From: Pseudomonadota bacterium
Lineage (GTDB): Bacteria; Pseudomonadota; Gammaproteobacteria; Pseudomonadales; Pseudohongiellaceae
Length of the DNA: 64,000 nt
Reading direction: 5' to 3'
Assembly: GCA_027621405.1 (NCBI GenBank)
Contig: JAQCBT010000002.1
Location: forward strand, 207,133 to 271,132
Position 1 is the first letter of the stretch; the number at the start of each line of letters is the position of its first letter. Made by a program: the position numbers and the translations under genes. The notes under the pieces were generated by a model that worked only from the letters and a program-made list of their open reading frames with translations, did not search any database and had not been told where the DNA came from. Below are positions 1 through 10,813 of this stretch, piece by piece.

Positions 1-827
1 TTGGTGATTCTACTGGAGAAAATTTCTTTTAACCTCTCACAGATGAATACTGATCGGTGCTGCCCGCCGGTACATCCTACAGCTACTGTTATATAGCTGC
101 GGTTATTATTTTCGTAACTGGGTAGCCACTTATCGAGAAAAGCTTTTATGTCCTCAATCATCTCAGCTACATCGGCTTCATCGTTCAGAAATTTCGCTAC
201 TTTTGGGTCGAGACCGGTGAGAGACCGCAGATTCGCGTCCCAAAAAGGATTCGGAAGACAGCGAACATCATAAACAATGTCGGCATCAACAGGTACACCG
301 TTCTTGAACCCAAAAGACTGGAAAAGCAGCGCCATTCCGGACTTGTGATCGCCCAGTACCTGGGATTTCACCGTATCCCTCAGGGTCTGCAGGGACATGT
401 TACTGGTGTCGATCGAGAGGCTGGCAAGTGCCGCGATGGGCTCAAGCAGATCTGATTCCTTGTCGATGGCCTCTTTCAGACCGACATTTTCGGACGACAG
501 CGGGTGCTTGCGCCGACTCTCGTTAAAGCGCTTGAGCAGAGTCTGGCTGTTGGCGTCCAGGAATACGACTTCTGCAGACAGGTTCTTGCTTTTAAGGTCT
601 TCGATTATGCTCGGTACCTGTTCCAGGTCTGAGGACAGGTTCCTGGCATCGATACTCACGGCAATTCGAGGTGAGTCCGCGGCGTCTGTAGCTATGCGTT
701 CGGCCAGCGAAGGCAAGAGGCTGGCGGGTAAATTGTCGATACAATAGTAGCCGCCCCGGTCTTCCAGAACATGCAGAACCGTACTCTTTCCTGAGCCTGA
801 ACGGCCGCTGATGATGATTAGTTTCAT
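1..827 (-). CDS. rapZ: RNase adapter protein RapZ (3' end outside window)
   Basis: P-loop nucleotide-binding protein that in E. coli delivers the sRNA GlmZ to RNase E and so tunes glucosamine-6-phosphate synthesis. The reading frame starts with ATG at 825-827 and is open for 275 codons to the window edge, against about 284 residues in the family, so only the last few residues and the stop are missing. A Walker A motif (GRSGSGKST, residues 8-16) lies at the N terminus. The conserved C-terminal motif GCTGGQHRSV is visible near positions 50-85. It is the last visible gene of the rpoN-ptsN-rapZ run; in relatives an HPr-like npr gene follows. Identity rests on motif, length and position. Confidence 0.95.
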   Translation of the reverse strand, partial: MKLIIISGRSGSGKSTVLHVLEDRGGYYCIDNLPASLLPSLAERIATDAADSPRIAVSIDARNLSSDLEQVPSIIEDLKSKNLSAEVVFLDANSQTLLKRFNESRRKHPLSSENVGLKEAIDKESDLLEPIAALASLSIDTSNMSLQTLRDTVKSQVLGDHKSGMALLFQSFGFKNGVPVDADIVYDVRCLPNPFWDANLRSLTGLDPKVAKFLNDEADVAEMIEDIKAFLDKWLPSYENNNRSYITVAVGCTGGQHRSVFICERLKEIFSSRIT

Positions 828-870
828 ATTCGGTCGATCGACATCGCTATAGTCAGGCTCCTGAACCTGT

Positions 871-1323
871 CTAGCCGTGCATTATTGCAATATTGAACAG
901 ATCGTTACTGTCGAAAGTATTGCGTAAGGTAAAACAGAAATCTTCATCGCTAAGTAATTCGGCTATGGCGGCCAGCGCCTTCACGTGATCGTCAGTTTTT
1001 TGCTCTGGAACGATCAGGACAAACAGGATATCGACCGGTTTGCCGTCGATGGAGTCATAGTCAACGGGCTCCGCCAGGGTGATCAGGGCGCCCGTAATCT
1101 GGTCGCATTTGGCAACCCGGCAATGGGGTATGGCGATGCCTTTGCCCAGTCCTGTCGAACCGAGCTGTTCTCTTCCCAGCAGAGCATGATAGATATCTTT
1201 TGCATTTAGCTCGCTGTCTTGCTCGGCCAGTAATTCACTTATGCTGGTGAGGATTCGCTTCTTGCTACCCCATTCCATGCGGCAGAAACATCGTTCTGCG
1301 GTCAATATATCTTCCAGTTGCAT
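871..1323 (-). CDS. ptsN: PTS IIA-like nitrogen-regulatory protein PtsN
   Basis: EIIA-Ntr, the terminal phosphoacceptor of the nitrogen phosphotransferase system, which modulates potassium transport and sigma-54-linked regulation rather than carrying sugar. The 150 residues match the family length. The phosphorylated histidine is expected at H67 within GIAIPHCR. It sits 50 bp downstream of rpoN and 43 bp upstream of rapZ, the usual partners. The ribosome hibernation factor gene hpf that normally separates rpoN and ptsN is not present, because only 50 bp lie between the two genes. Confidence 0.95.
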   Translation of the reverse strand: MQLEDILTAERCFCRMEWGSKKRILTSISELLAEQDSELNAKDIYHALLGREQLGSTGLGKGIAIPHCRVAKCDQITGALITLAEPVDYDSIDGKPVDILFVLIVPEQKTDDHVKALAAIAELLSDEDFCFTLRNTFDSNDLFNIAIMHG

Positions 1324-1373
1324 TGTCTAAATAATATCGATGAGTTGATGGTTAATGTTCGATGTTGTGGTGC

Positions 1374-2843
1374 CTAGTCCACCAGTCGCTTGCGTTCATT
1401 CGAGGGCGGGATCGACAAGGACTCCCGGTATTTGGCAATCGTTCTGCGAGCAACGTTGATGCCTTTTTCTTCCAGTAGTTGGGTTATCTTGCTGTCGCTG
1501 AGGGGTTTCCGCGCGTTTTCAGCCGCGATCAGTTTCTTGATAATCGCGCGAATAGCAGTTGAGGAACACTCGCCACCACCCTTGGTTGAGACATGACTGG
1601 AAAAGAAATATTTCAGTTCGAAAATGCCGCGCGGAGTGTGCATGTATTTCTGGGTGGTAACCCGTGAGATTGTGGACTCGTGCATGCCTACTGCTTCAGC
1701 GATATCGTGGAGTACCAGGGGCTTCATGGCTTCTTCCCCATACTCAAGAAAGCCTTTCTGGTGTTCGACGATTCGGGTCGCGACCTTCATGAGGGTCTCA
1801 TTGCGGCTCTGCAGGCTCTTGATGAACCAGCGTGCTTCCTGCAGTTTGTCCCGCATGTAATTGTTGTCATCGCTGGTGTCCGCACGCTTCACCAGTGCCG
1901 CGTAACTGTCGTTGATCCTGATCCTGGGTGCAGTATCGGGGTTGAGCTCTACTCTCCATTTGCCCGTATCGGCCTGTTTAGTGACTATGACATCAGGAAC
2001 GATGTAGGAGGTGGAGGGCGGAGCGATTGCAGAGCCTGGTCTGGGATCAAGGCTCTCGATGACCGCGATGGTGTCTCTTAATTCAGATTCCTTTAGCCTT
2101 GTGCGGCGCATCAACTGGGCATAGTCACGGTGTCCCAGCAATTCCAGATGTTCGCGAATAATGAGCTTGGCGTTAGCAATGAGTTCGGGGCGTACTCCCA
2201 GGTCAAGCTGGTTGAGCTGAATCAGCAGACATTCAGCCAGGTTACGATAGCCGACACCCACCGGATCGAATTGTTGTATTCGGTGTAACACAGCCAGTAC
2301 TTCATCGACTTCCAGTTCCAGGCCGGGGTCGAAGCCGGCATGGATGGATTCCAGATCCAGGCTAAGCATGCCATTAGCATCGATTGCATCGATAATCGCC
2401 ATGGCTATGGCTTCGTCCCGCTCTGACATAGGGGTCAGGTTTAGTTGCCATAGCAGATGATCCTGCAAGGTCTCCTCGGCCGTATTGCGTGACTCGAAAT
2501 CGTAGTTGTCACTGTCAGAGGAATAGTTGGACGAGGCTGTGGGGTAGATGTCATCCCAGTTACTGTCTACTGACAGCTCGTTGGGGATCTGCTCCTCCCA
2601 TCCGGAGTCATCCCCATTGAGTTTCTGGTTGTCATTCGAATCGATGGAGTGGGGATGCTCGTCGGAAGGACGGTCATCTTCGTCGTTGGATTCTTCCATG
2701 TCGAGCATGGGGTTTGACTCCAGCGCCTGGTGAATCTCTTGCTGCAGATCGAGAGTAGAAAGTTGCAGGAGTCGAATCGCTTGCTGCAGCTGCGGTGTCA
2801 TGGTCAATTGCTGACCGAGCTTTAGCTGAAGCGATAATTTCAT
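1374..2843 (-). CDS. rpoN: RNA polymerase sigma-54 factor RpoN
   Basis: Alternative sigma factor that recognises -24/-12 promoters and needs AAA+ activators. The 489-residue product has the glutamine- and leucine-rich region I (residues 1-48, for example the [11 protein letters not shown] stretch), a long acidic region II (about 50-115), the core-binding and DNA-binding regions, and the diagnostic RpoN box [10 protein letters not shown] at 465-474. It lies downstream of lptB in the canonical lptCAB-rpoN-ptsN order. A 272-bp gap separates it from lptB, so it may have its own promoter. A candidate target in this window is the pilin gene at 63251. Confidence 0.97.
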   Translation of the reverse strand: MKLSLQLKLGQQLTMTPQLQQAIRLLQLSTLDLQQEIHQALESNPMLDMEESNDEDDRPSDEHPHSIDSNDNQKLNGDDSGWEEQIPNELSVDSNWDDIYPTASSNYSSDSDNYDFESRNTAEETLQDHLLWQLNLTPMSERDEAIAMAIIDAIDANGMLSLDLESIHAGFDPGLELEVDEVLAVLHRIQQFDPVGVGYRNLAECLLIQLNQLDLGVRPELIANAKLIIREHLELLGHRDYAQLMRRTRLKESELRDTIAVIESLDPRPGSAIAPPSTSYIVPDVIVTKQADTGKWRVELNPDTAPRIRINDSYAALVKRADTSDDNNYMRDKLQEARWFIKSLQSRNETLMKVATRIVEHQKGFLEYGEEAMKPLVLHDIAEAVGMHESTISRVTTQKYMHTPRGIFELKYFFSSHVSTKGGGECSSTAIRAIIKKLIAAENARKPLSDSKITQLLEEKGINVARRTIAKYRESLSIPPSNERKRLVD

Positions 2844-3115
2844 GGACTGTACTACTTACAGGGCTGGAACAGGTTATGGGTCGAAAATAGGTGGCAGCTT
2901 ATGCCGACTGTTAAGGCTGTAGCCACCTGCTCATCCGGTTAATCGATGGCTGCAGTATAGCAAAATTCGTGCCGTGCATGCATAAATCATGTATCAATCG
3001 TTGGCTGATAGTGGGCCGTGTTGGAAGTTCTTCTGGACAGGGTCCACTGGCGGTCTTGAACCATGGGAAGGGAGTTCGGGCAGGCACAGGGAAATGACTG
3101 AATCCAGAGGCTGTA

Positions 3116-3835
3116 TCAGATTCGAAATTGTTCGCCGAGATAGACTTGCCGCACTTTTTCATTGCCCAGGATTGCTTCCGCGTTGCCTTCGGCGATGATC
3201 TGGCCCTCACTGACTATATATGCCTTCTCACAGATGTCGAGGGTTTCCCGCACATTATGATCGGTGAGCAGGACGCCGATATTGCGAGACTTCAGCTGCT
3301 CGATAATTTGCTTGATGTCGCTGACGGAGATCGGGTCGACTCCGGCAAAAGGCTCATCCAGCAGGATAAACTTCGGATCGGTAGCCAGGGTGCGGGCAAT
3401 CTCTGTTCGCCGGCGCTCGCCGCCTGACAGGCTCATGCCTTTGTTCTGGCGTATGTGCAGGATATTAAACTCCCCCAGTAGCTTCTCCAGTTTTGATTGC
3501 TTCTCTTCACTACTCAGGTCCTTTCGGGTTTCCAGAATTGAAAGGATATTTTCTTCAACAGTCAGAGTCCTGAAGATAGAGGAATCCTGGGGCAAATAGG
3601 AGAGACCACGACGGGCGCGTTCATGAATGGGTAACCGGGTCAGGTCATGTTCGTCCAGCCTGACTTCGCCGCCGTCGGCCCTGATCAGGCCAACGATCAT
3701 GTAGAAGCAGGTAGTCTTGCCCGCTCCGTTGGGGCCCAGCAGGCCTACGATCTCACCTCGAGCAATGGACAGGGATACATCCCTGACTACTTCTCTGCCT
3801 TTGTAGGTCTTGGCTAGATTTTTGGCACTGAGCAT
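3116..3835 (-). CDS. lptB: LPS export ABC transporter ATPase LptB
   Basis: Cytoplasmic ATPase that powers LPS extraction by LptFG. All ABC motifs are visible in the 239 residues: Walker [10 protein letters not shown] (34-42), signature LSGGE (136-140), and Walker B FILLD followed by catalytic E161. It follows lptA by 15 bp, so lptC-lptA-lptB form one transcription unit on the minus strand. The lptFG genes are not in the window, as is usual. Confidence 0.97.
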   Translation of the reverse strand: MLSAKNLAKTYKGREVVRDVSLSIARGEIVGLLGPNGAGKTTCFYMIVGLIRADGGEVRLDEHDLTRLPIHERARRGLSYLPQDSSIFRTLTVEENILSILETRKDLSSEEKQSKLEKLLGEFNILHIRQNKGMSLSGGERRRTEIARTLATDPKFILLDEPFAGVDPISVSDIKQIIEQLKSRNIGVLLTDHNVRETLDICEKAYIVSEGQIIAEGNAEAILGNEKVRQVYLGEQFRI

Positions 3836-3850
3836 AGAGTCAGTTATCGG

Positions 3851-4363
3851 CTAGTTGGTAGCCGAGCTAAGTGAGCCCTGGCAAGGACCTGTCCCGCTAA
3901 CCAGGTCCAGCTCTGTCTGGTGAACGATTCTTGCGCAGCGCATGGTGGAGTCGGGGGTTTCCAGGAATGCATTACCGACCAGCTCCACGATGGTTTCCTG
4001 CGAAGTCTCATCATTGTACATAATCAGGGTGTCGCTGGTGCCGGAGACAGCTTCGTCCGCCGATTCGCTATTCTGTTGATAGCTTACCGGAGTTCCTGTC
4101 ACCGTCACTCTGAGCAGCTCATCGGTATCGAGGGTATATTCGAAGCGCGCCTCATTGCCTCGAACTTCAATTTCTCCCTGTACGACGATGACATTCTCTT
4201 TCATGTTCACGATGCGAAGTTCACCTTCGATGGAGACGCGAAACTCCCCGTCATGATTCCAGCTCACCGGAGTTACTGGCTCGGATTCTGCGGCGGACGT
4301 TGCCATGGGAATCGACAGCGCGATAGTCAGTAATGTCGCATTAAGGAATTGGTCTGATTTCAT
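3851..4363 (-). CDS. lptA: LPS transport periplasmic protein LptA
   Basis: Periplasmic bridge protein that carries LPS between LptC and LptDE. The open frame extends upstream to 4489, but ATG at 4361-4363 is the better start: it gives a 170-residue precursor beginning MKSDQF with a clear Sec signal peptide (cleavage near ATSA, residue 23-24), whereas the longer version would bury the signal peptide. This start overlaps the 3' end of lptC by 23 bp, typical of translational coupling. The OstA-fold region covers most of the mature protein. Sequence is divergent, so the call leans on position between lptC and lptB. Confidence 0.9.
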   Translation of the reverse strand: MKSDQFLNATLLTIALSIPMATSAAESEPVTPVSWNHDGEFRVSIEGELRIVNMKENVIVVQGEIEVRGNEARFEYTLDTDELLRVTVTGTPVSYQQNSESADEAVSGTSDTLIMYNDETSQETIVELVGNAFLETPDSTMRCARIVHQTELDLVSGTGPCQGSLSSATN

Positions 4364-4931
4364 ACCGGCCTTCGCCATTCCTGATGAAAAGTATTTCGTC
4401 GCCGTCCAGTTGTGCAAACATGCCAATGGCGCGTTGCTGAATGTTTGGCGTGTGCATAGCCACAGGTTGATCAGTTTGCATCGTCTCATTAGCGGGATCG
4501 ATTGTCAGAAATTCGGTTGAGAGTACCGTTCTGTTGCCAAAATCATCCAGGCTATAGATCTCCACATCACCGCTAAGTTCAATCGTGCCTTCCTGCAGAT
4601 TACTGTCTCCATTCTGCGGGGCCAGGTAGCCTCGCTCGGCGACAATGTTCCAGTGTGATTTTCCGTCCCGGAACAGGCGAATAAATGGTTCCAGCAATTC
4701 AGAGGTCTGGTCCTTGAAATGGTACTGACGCCTGGCCTGGAGCGTATAGCTTATCGAACCACTCGCATCGTAGAGTACCGAATTTATACCATCGCTGACG
4801 GCATCATATTCCAGTAGTTCGCCAGCATTCTCGGCAGAATCTTCTTCACTGATAGAACTGATACTGTCCAATCCAAAATACAGAAGCAGGGCAGTCACAG
4901 AGCTAATGATGAAAAAAGTGAATTTCTGCAT
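4341..4931 (-). CDS. lptC: LPS export protein LptC
   Basis: Single-pass inner-membrane protein that receives LPS from LptBFG and passes it to LptA. The 196 residues start with a short cytoplasmic tail and one hydrophobic segment (about 5-20, FFIISSVTALLLYFGL), followed by a periplasmic beta-jellyroll-like domain, matching the family layout. It is placed between kdsC and lptA and overlaps lptA. Family sequence conservation is low; length, topology and neighbourhood carry the identification. Confidence 0.92.
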   Translation of the reverse strand: MQKFTFFIISSVTALLLYFGLDSISSISEEDSAENAGELLEYDAVSDGINSVLYDASGSISYTLQARRQYHFKDQTSELLEPFIRLFRDGKSHWNIVAERGYLAPQNGDSNLQEGTIELSGDVEIYSLDDFGNRTVLSTEFLTIDPANETMQTDQPVAMHTPNIQQRAIGMFAQLDGDEILFIRNGEGRYEIRPIP

Positions 4932-5005
4932 ACCGTCATAGTCATCCCAACACGCTTCGAGAGCTTATCACGAAACGCCGGTGTCACGATAAAATCAGGG
5001 GTTCC

Positions 5006-5536
5006 CTAGTCGAGATAGGCGAGGAACTTGTCCTGGGCATTGAGGATGAAGTCCGCGGTCTCCCTTACTGCGCCGTTGCCACCGCCGCGCTCAGTAATCA
5101 GTTCTGCCCTGGTCGCCAGATCCGGATGCCCACTGCCAACTGCCACGCCAAGTCCAACGATACGCATCACTGGCAGATCCGGGAAATCGTCGCCGATAAA
5201 GGCAACTTGCTCTGGACTGCTGCCGGTTCGATCCAGTGCATCTCTCAAAGCATCGACCTTGTTTGATTGCCCCTGATAGAGTAGATCGATACCCAACTCT
5301 CTGGCTCTTCGCGCGAGGAGTTCAGAGTTGCGACCGGTAATGATGCCAACCTGAATGTCATTTTCAATCAGCATCTTGATGCCGTGCCCATCCAGAGTAC
5401 AGAACGCCTTCATCTCTTCACCGGAATTGCTGTAATAGAGTTTGCCGTCGGTGAGGACGCCGTCCACATCGAGGAGCAGAAGCCTGATTTGGCTTGCAAG
5501 TTCCCGGGCTTCCAGTTGACTGATGTTGAATTGCAT
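5006..5536 (-). CDS. kdsC: 3-deoxy-D-manno-octulosonate 8-phosphate phosphatase KdsC
   Basis: HAD-superfamily phosphatase that hydrolyses Kdo-8-phosphate to Kdo for the LPS inner core. The 176-residue protein carries HAD motif I DVDGVLTDG near residues 23-31, motif II ITGRNS and motif IV GDDFPDLP. It has the short cap-less form expected of this tetrameric subfamily. It lies 68 bp downstream of kdsD, which makes the precursor sugar phosphate. Confidence 0.96.
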   Translation of the reverse strand: MQFNISQLEARELASQIRLLLLDVDGVLTDGKLYYSNSGEEMKAFCTLDGHGIKMLIENDIQVGIITGRNSELLARRARELGIDLLYQGQSNKVDALRDALDRTGSSPEQVAFIGDDFPDLPVMRIVGLGVAVGSGHPDLATRAELITERGGGNGAVRETADFILNAQDKFLAYLD

Positions 5537-5604
5537 GGAGATCTATATCGAGCGGTGATTGTCAGGATGAGAAGGGGGCAAGGGGACAAGAATCGTCATG
5601 GCCG

Positions 5605-6579
5605 CTACACAACGTTGGCCTGTAACAGGTCATGCATCTTTACTATGCCGTCGATCTGGGAGTCAGCATTTACTATGAGTAGTACATAGACATTCGACTC
5701 CTGCATGACTCTGGCTGCTTCTGCGGCCAGGGCCTTGCCATCGATATGCTTGAATTCGCGGGACATCACTTCCTCCACAGCCAGGGACCTGATGTCTTTG
5801 CCGCTATCCAGAGTACGACGCAAATCGCCGTCGGTGAAAACCCCGACTACGACATTCTCAGAATTGCAGACAGTAGTCAGGCCGAAACCCTTGCCGCCCA
5901 TTTCTATGAGTGCTTCGGCAACGATTGTGCCTTCCCTCACCAGTGGGATCTCGTCGCCTGTATGCATCACATCCTCGACCTTGACCAAAAGTCGCCGCCC
6001 CAGAGCGCCGCCAGGATGGGAACTGGCGAAATCCGAATGGGTAAAACCCCTGGCTTCCAGAAGCGCCATGGCCAGGGCATCACCTAGTACCAGGGTGGCA
6101 GTGGTACTCGATGTGGGGGCCAGTCCCAGCGGACAGGCTTCCTCCGCCACGCTCACATCCAGGTAAAAATCTGCGGCCTCGGCCAGGGTCGACCCGGAGT
6201 TCCCGCTCATGCCTATGATAGGTATGTTTTTGCGCTTGAGTAGTGGTAGCAGTGAGGTGATCTCGTCTGTGTTGCCGGAGTTGGATATCGCCAGCACCAG
6301 ATCGCCCTCGGTAATCATGCCGAAATCACCATGGCTGGCTTCGGCAGGATGTACGAACAGGGAAGGGGTCCCTGTGCTGGCCAGGGTTGCGGCAATCTTT
6401 TTTCCAATGTGGCCAGACTTCCCCATGCCCAGAACAACCACTCGACCCTTGCATTGAAGGATTGTGTTGCAGGCTGCTTCGAAGGCGGGATTTATCCTTT
6501 CCTTGAGAGCCGAGACGGCGGCCAGTTCTATCTCGATGGTGCGAAGAGCACTTTCTGCCAGAGAAATTTCTTTAGTCAT
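5605..6579 (-). CDS. kdsD: Arabinose-5-phosphate isomerase KdsD
   Basis: Converts ribulose-5-phosphate to arabinose-5-phosphate, the first committed substrate of Kdo synthesis. The 324 residues contain an N-terminal SIS domain (about 40-175, with GMGKSGHIG and SNSGNTDE motifs) and two C-terminal CBS domains (about 205-324). The HPGGALGRRLL motif between them is typical of KdsD. It lies downstream of yrbG and upstream of kdsC, the same order as in E. coli. Confidence 0.96.
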   Translation of the reverse strand: MTKEISLAESALRTIEIELAAVSALKERINPAFEAACNTILQCKGRVVVLGMGKSGHIGKKIAATLASTGTPSLFVHPAEASHGDFGMITEGDLVLAISNSGNTDEITSLLPLLKRKNIPIIGMSGNSGSTLAEAADFYLDVSVAEEACPLGLAPTSSTTATLVLGDALAMALLEARGFTHSDFASSHPGGALGRRLLVKVEDVMHTGDEIPLVREGTIVAEALIEMGGKGFGLTTVCNSENVVVGVFTDGDLRRTLDSGKDIRSLAVEEVMSREFKHIDGKALAAEAARVMQESNVYVLLIVNADSQIDGIVKMHDLLQANVV

Positions 6580-6620
6580 TGCGCACGATCGGGTTCAGGG
6601 AGGAAGGTGAGAATCAGGAT

Positions 6621-7577
6621 TCAGCTTATCTGGTAAAACATAAACGTAAACCAGCCACAATAAATAGACAAGAAGATAACGCCATTGATGCGGCCAATGC
6701 GCTTGTCGTGTTTGACTCCCCAGTAACAGAAAATAGCTAGCAGCAAGGTTATAAATAGCACTACCGCATAGTCGCGATAAAACAGGGGAGCTTCGATCAG
6801 GCCGGCACTTAGCAGCCCGGGGAAGGGTAATACCACCAGCAGGTTAAGGATATTCGATCCCACTATATTACCAATGGCCAGGTCATCGTGTCCGCGAAGT
6901 ACGCAAGTCACCGATGCCGCCAGTTCCGGCAGGCTGGTACCCAGGGCAACAATGGTAAGGCCAATTATGGCAGTGGAGACTCCCAGGGCCGTGGCAATAG
7001 ATGAGGCAGCCTGGACGAGGGCTTCTGCGCTGAGGATCAACAAGGCAAGACCAAGGAAGAGATAGGCGACGGCTTGCAGGCTATTGATATCGGAAATCTC
7101 CTCTTCTTCCAGTTCCGTCGGGCCGCCACCGGATACTCGCGCCCGGAACAGGCGATAGCCAAAGTAGGCCGTGATACCGATCAAGACGATGGCGTCGAAC
7201 ACACCAAGGTAGAGGTCGAGAAGCAACGCTCCCGTTGCCAGTGTGACCAGCAGCAATGCGGGTATTTCCTTCGCTATCAGGGATGCGGGAGGTTTGATCG
7301 GATTGATAAGTGCGGCAATCCCCAGCGCCACACCCACATTGAAGAGGTTGGAACCGAGGGCGTTGCCAATGGCCAGTTCTGGCTTACCTTCGTAGGCAGA
7401 AACGGCAGAGGAAAATATTTCCGGGGCAGATGTACCGAATGCCACGATAGTGAGGCCGATCATCAGGGGAGATACCCCGAGATTTCTGGCGAGCCCGGAT
7501 GAACCGAAGACAAACTTATCGGCGCCCCAAATCAATCCAATGAAACCGAGGACGACAATTACCGAGTCTAGGAGCAT
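6621..7577 (-). CDS. yrbG: YrbG-family calcium/sodium antiporter
   Basis: Inner-membrane cation exchanger of the CaCA superfamily. The 318 residues form two homologous halves, each with an alpha-repeat: GTSAPEIFSS near residue 48 and GTSLPELAAS near residue 212, plus the paired GNALGSNLFN and GNIVGSNILN motifs. About ten hydrophobic segments are visible. It is the first gene of the minus-strand kds-lpt run and is divergent from mlaC. The physiological ion is not certain from sequence; E. coli YrbG has no firm phenotype. Confidence 0.92.
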   Translation of the reverse strand: MLLDSVIVVLGFIGLIWGADKFVFGSSGLARNLGVSPLMIGLTIVAFGTSAPEIFSSAVSAYEGKPELAIGNALGSNLFNVGVALGIAALINPIKPPASLIAKEIPALLLVTLATGALLLDLYLGVFDAIVLIGITAYFGYRLFRARVSGGGPTELEEEEISDINSLQAVAYLFLGLALLILSAEALVQAASSIATALGVSTAIIGLTIVALGTSLPELAASVTCVLRGHDDLAIGNIVGSNILNLLVVLPFPGLLSAGLIEAPLFYRDYAVVLFITLLLAIFCYWGVKHDKRIGRINGVIFLSIYCGWFTFMFYQIS

Positions 7578-7949
7578 AAAAGGCGGAAAATCGGGGCGCT
7601 GCTGATAAAGCAGATAATTAGAAGGGTGTTTGTAGTGCTTTGCAAGTAATAATTTGAAACCACCTGTTTGGAGGCGGCGAATCCCGGGGCTCCCGATATA
7701 CCTTCTAATGCCCCACCGGTTTCATGTAAAATCAGCCCTCCTGTCAGGATTAAGTCCTCATTAAGGTCAGTTTCAGTAGTCTGGGAACCTCTGGATTCGC
7801 AGGATGAGCCGGAATCGGACAACCTTGATTTGAATGCTTTGGTCGATCACAACGATAGTGTGGCTGGAATTTGACCTCAACTGACCGTCATTTTATTCCT
7901 TGCTGCTGTGCGAAGCCATTCAGAGCAGGTTGAATAGGGAGTTAAGCAA
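7578..7949. other. Intergenic region between yrbG and mlaC, no gene seen
   Basis: This 372-bp divergent intergenic stretch occupies the place where mlaF, mlaE and mlaD stand in E. coli and Pseudomonas. No Walker, permease or MCE motif could be read in any frame, so they are absent rather than simply frameshifted here. A short open frame (7668-7874, plus) has no recognisable homology and no good ribosome binding site. It must hold the promoters for yrbG and mlaC. An AGGGAG ribosome binding site precedes mlaC at about 7937. Confidence 0.6.
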
Positions 7950-8549
7950 ATGAATTTATTGAAGAAAGTATTTGCTGCATTAGCCATGGTAGCGGTGCTG
8001 GGAAGCGCAGCACAGGCCCAGCAGATGACCGCCGTCGAAACTGCAGAGTTGGGTGTGAATACACTGCTGGAGACTGTGGCGGAATCCAAGGACTTGTTCC
8101 TGAGCAACCGTGACCAATATTTCAGTAATGTTGAAGCGGTACTAAATACTTTTGTCGACTTCAATGCCGTGGCAGAGGTCGTCATGTCCCGTTACGCGAG
8201 CGATGCTACGGAAGCGCAATTGCAGCGCTTCGCAGACATCCTGCGGATCACCTTAACCCGTTTCTATGGTGCTTCCCTGGTTTCCTATAATGGAGAAGAG
8301 CTTGTGTTCCTGCCGTCGCGCAATCCGAATACAGACCCGCGCGCAGATACTGTCGTTGGTATGGAACTGAGGGGAGATACAGCACTCCGTCTGCAATACC
8401 AGATGTTCCTCAACGAGAACGACGAGTGGAAGCTTAAAAACCTCAGCCTTGCAGGAATTAATCTTGGGCGTCAGTACTACACGCAGTTTGCTGCGCTTAT
8501 GACTCAGCATAACAACGACATTGACGCGGTTCTGGACAACTGGCAATAA
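7950..8549 (+). CDS. mlaC: MlaC-like phospholipid-binding periplasmic protein
   Basis: Periplasmic carrier that shuttles phospholipids between the outer-membrane MlaA complex and the inner-membrane MlaFEDB transporter. The 199-residue precursor has a clean signal peptide (cleavage after AQA, residue 23) and the Ttg2D/MlaC fold region, including the FADILRITLTRFYG stretch. It is followed after 14 bp by ibaG, as in relatives where mlaB sits between them. Here mlaB is missing and mlaFED are not upstream, so this carrier is separated from its transporter. Confidence 0.88.
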   Translation: MNLLKKVFAALAMVAVLGSAAQAQQMTAVETAELGVNTLLETVAESKDLFLSNRDQYFSNVEAVLNTFVDFNAVAEVVMSRYASDATEAQLQRFADILRITLTRFYGASLVSYNGEELVFLPSRNPNTDPRADTVVGMELRGDTALRLQYQMFLNENDEWKLKNLSLAGINLGRQYYTQFAALMTQHNNDIDAVLDNWQ

Positions 8550-8563
8550 ACCGGAGCGCGGTA

Positions 8564-10076
<1,513 letters not shown>

Positions 10077-10103
10077 TCAACCAGTTCTTTCAAAACCCAA
10101 GCT

Positions 10104-10748
10104 ATGAGTTCTTCCGACTTAATCATCGCCCTCACCAAGGGCAGAATCCTGGATGAGACCCTGCCGCTGTTTGCGGCGGCGGGGATCGAGCCCGTGGAAG
10201 ATATCGCGAAGAGTCGAAAGCTCCTGTTCGAGAGCAATGTGCCAGGGGTCAAGCTCATGGTGATGCGCGGGTCGGATGTGCCTACCTACGTGGAATTCGG
10301 CAGCGCTGATATGGGGGTTGCTGGCCGTGACCTGATTCTGGAATATGGGACGGAGGCATTCTATGAGCCACTTGACCTGGGTATTGCGAAGTGTCGATTG
10401 ATGACCGCGCGACCAGTAGGCGCGCCGCCGCCGACTGAGCGACTGCGAGTGGCGACCAAGTTTGTTAACTCAGCCAAACGCTATTTCGCGGAGCAAGGGC
10501 AACAGATTGAGTTGATTAAGCTCAATGGTGCCCTGGAACTGGCGCCTTCCATGGGGCTGGCCGATGCCATCGTGGATATCGTCGATACCGGTAATACCCT
10601 GAAGGCGAATGGACTGGAAGCACAGGAAGTGATCGCCCAAATCTCTTCGCGGATAATCGTAAACAAGGCGGCCATGAAGATGAAGTACGAACGAATTAAC
10701 GATATCCTGGCCAGGCTCCGCCTGGCAGTGGAAGCCAAAGTTTCCTGA
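10104..10748 (+). CDS. hisG: ATP phosphoribosyltransferase, short form HisG
   Basis: First enzyme of histidine biosynthesis, condensing ATP with PRPP. At 214 residues it is the short (HisG-S) form, which lacks the C-terminal regulatory domain and works as a hetero-octamer with HisZ. Conserved segments include [13 protein letters not shown] at the N terminus and [15 protein letters not shown], the PRPP-binding region. The partner hisZ is not in the window, as usual in Pseudomonas where it is elsewhere. Confidence 0.96.
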   Translation: MSSSDLIIALTKGRILDETLPLFAAAGIEPVEDIAKSRKLLFESNVPGVKLMVMRGSDVPTYVEFGSADMGVAGRDLILEYGTEAFYEPLDLGIAKCRLMTARPVGAPPPTERLRVATKFVNSAKRYFAEQGQQIELIKLNGALELAPSMGLADAIVDIVDTGNTLKANGLEAQEVIAQISSRIIVNKAAMKMKYERINDILARLRLAVEAKVS

Positions 10749-10813
10749 AATCCAAACGCCGATCTCCGGCACCCAGTTGTAGCCAATTCACCGAACCATT
10801 ACCCGGATTCACC

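Noticed and set aside
2911..3210. 99-codon open frame on the minus strand near lptB
   Set aside because: It overlaps lptB in another frame on the same strand, has no ribosome binding site and no recognisable domain.
4364..4489. Upstream extension of lptA to 4489
   Set aside because: It would add 42 residues before a clear signal peptide and lies fully inside lptC.
7713..7760. Short reading VKSALLSGL resembling the MlaD C-terminal TKSA.VLEDL motif
   Set aside because: Only about nine residues, broken by a nearby stop and with no flanking MCE sequence; chance similarity cannot be excluded.
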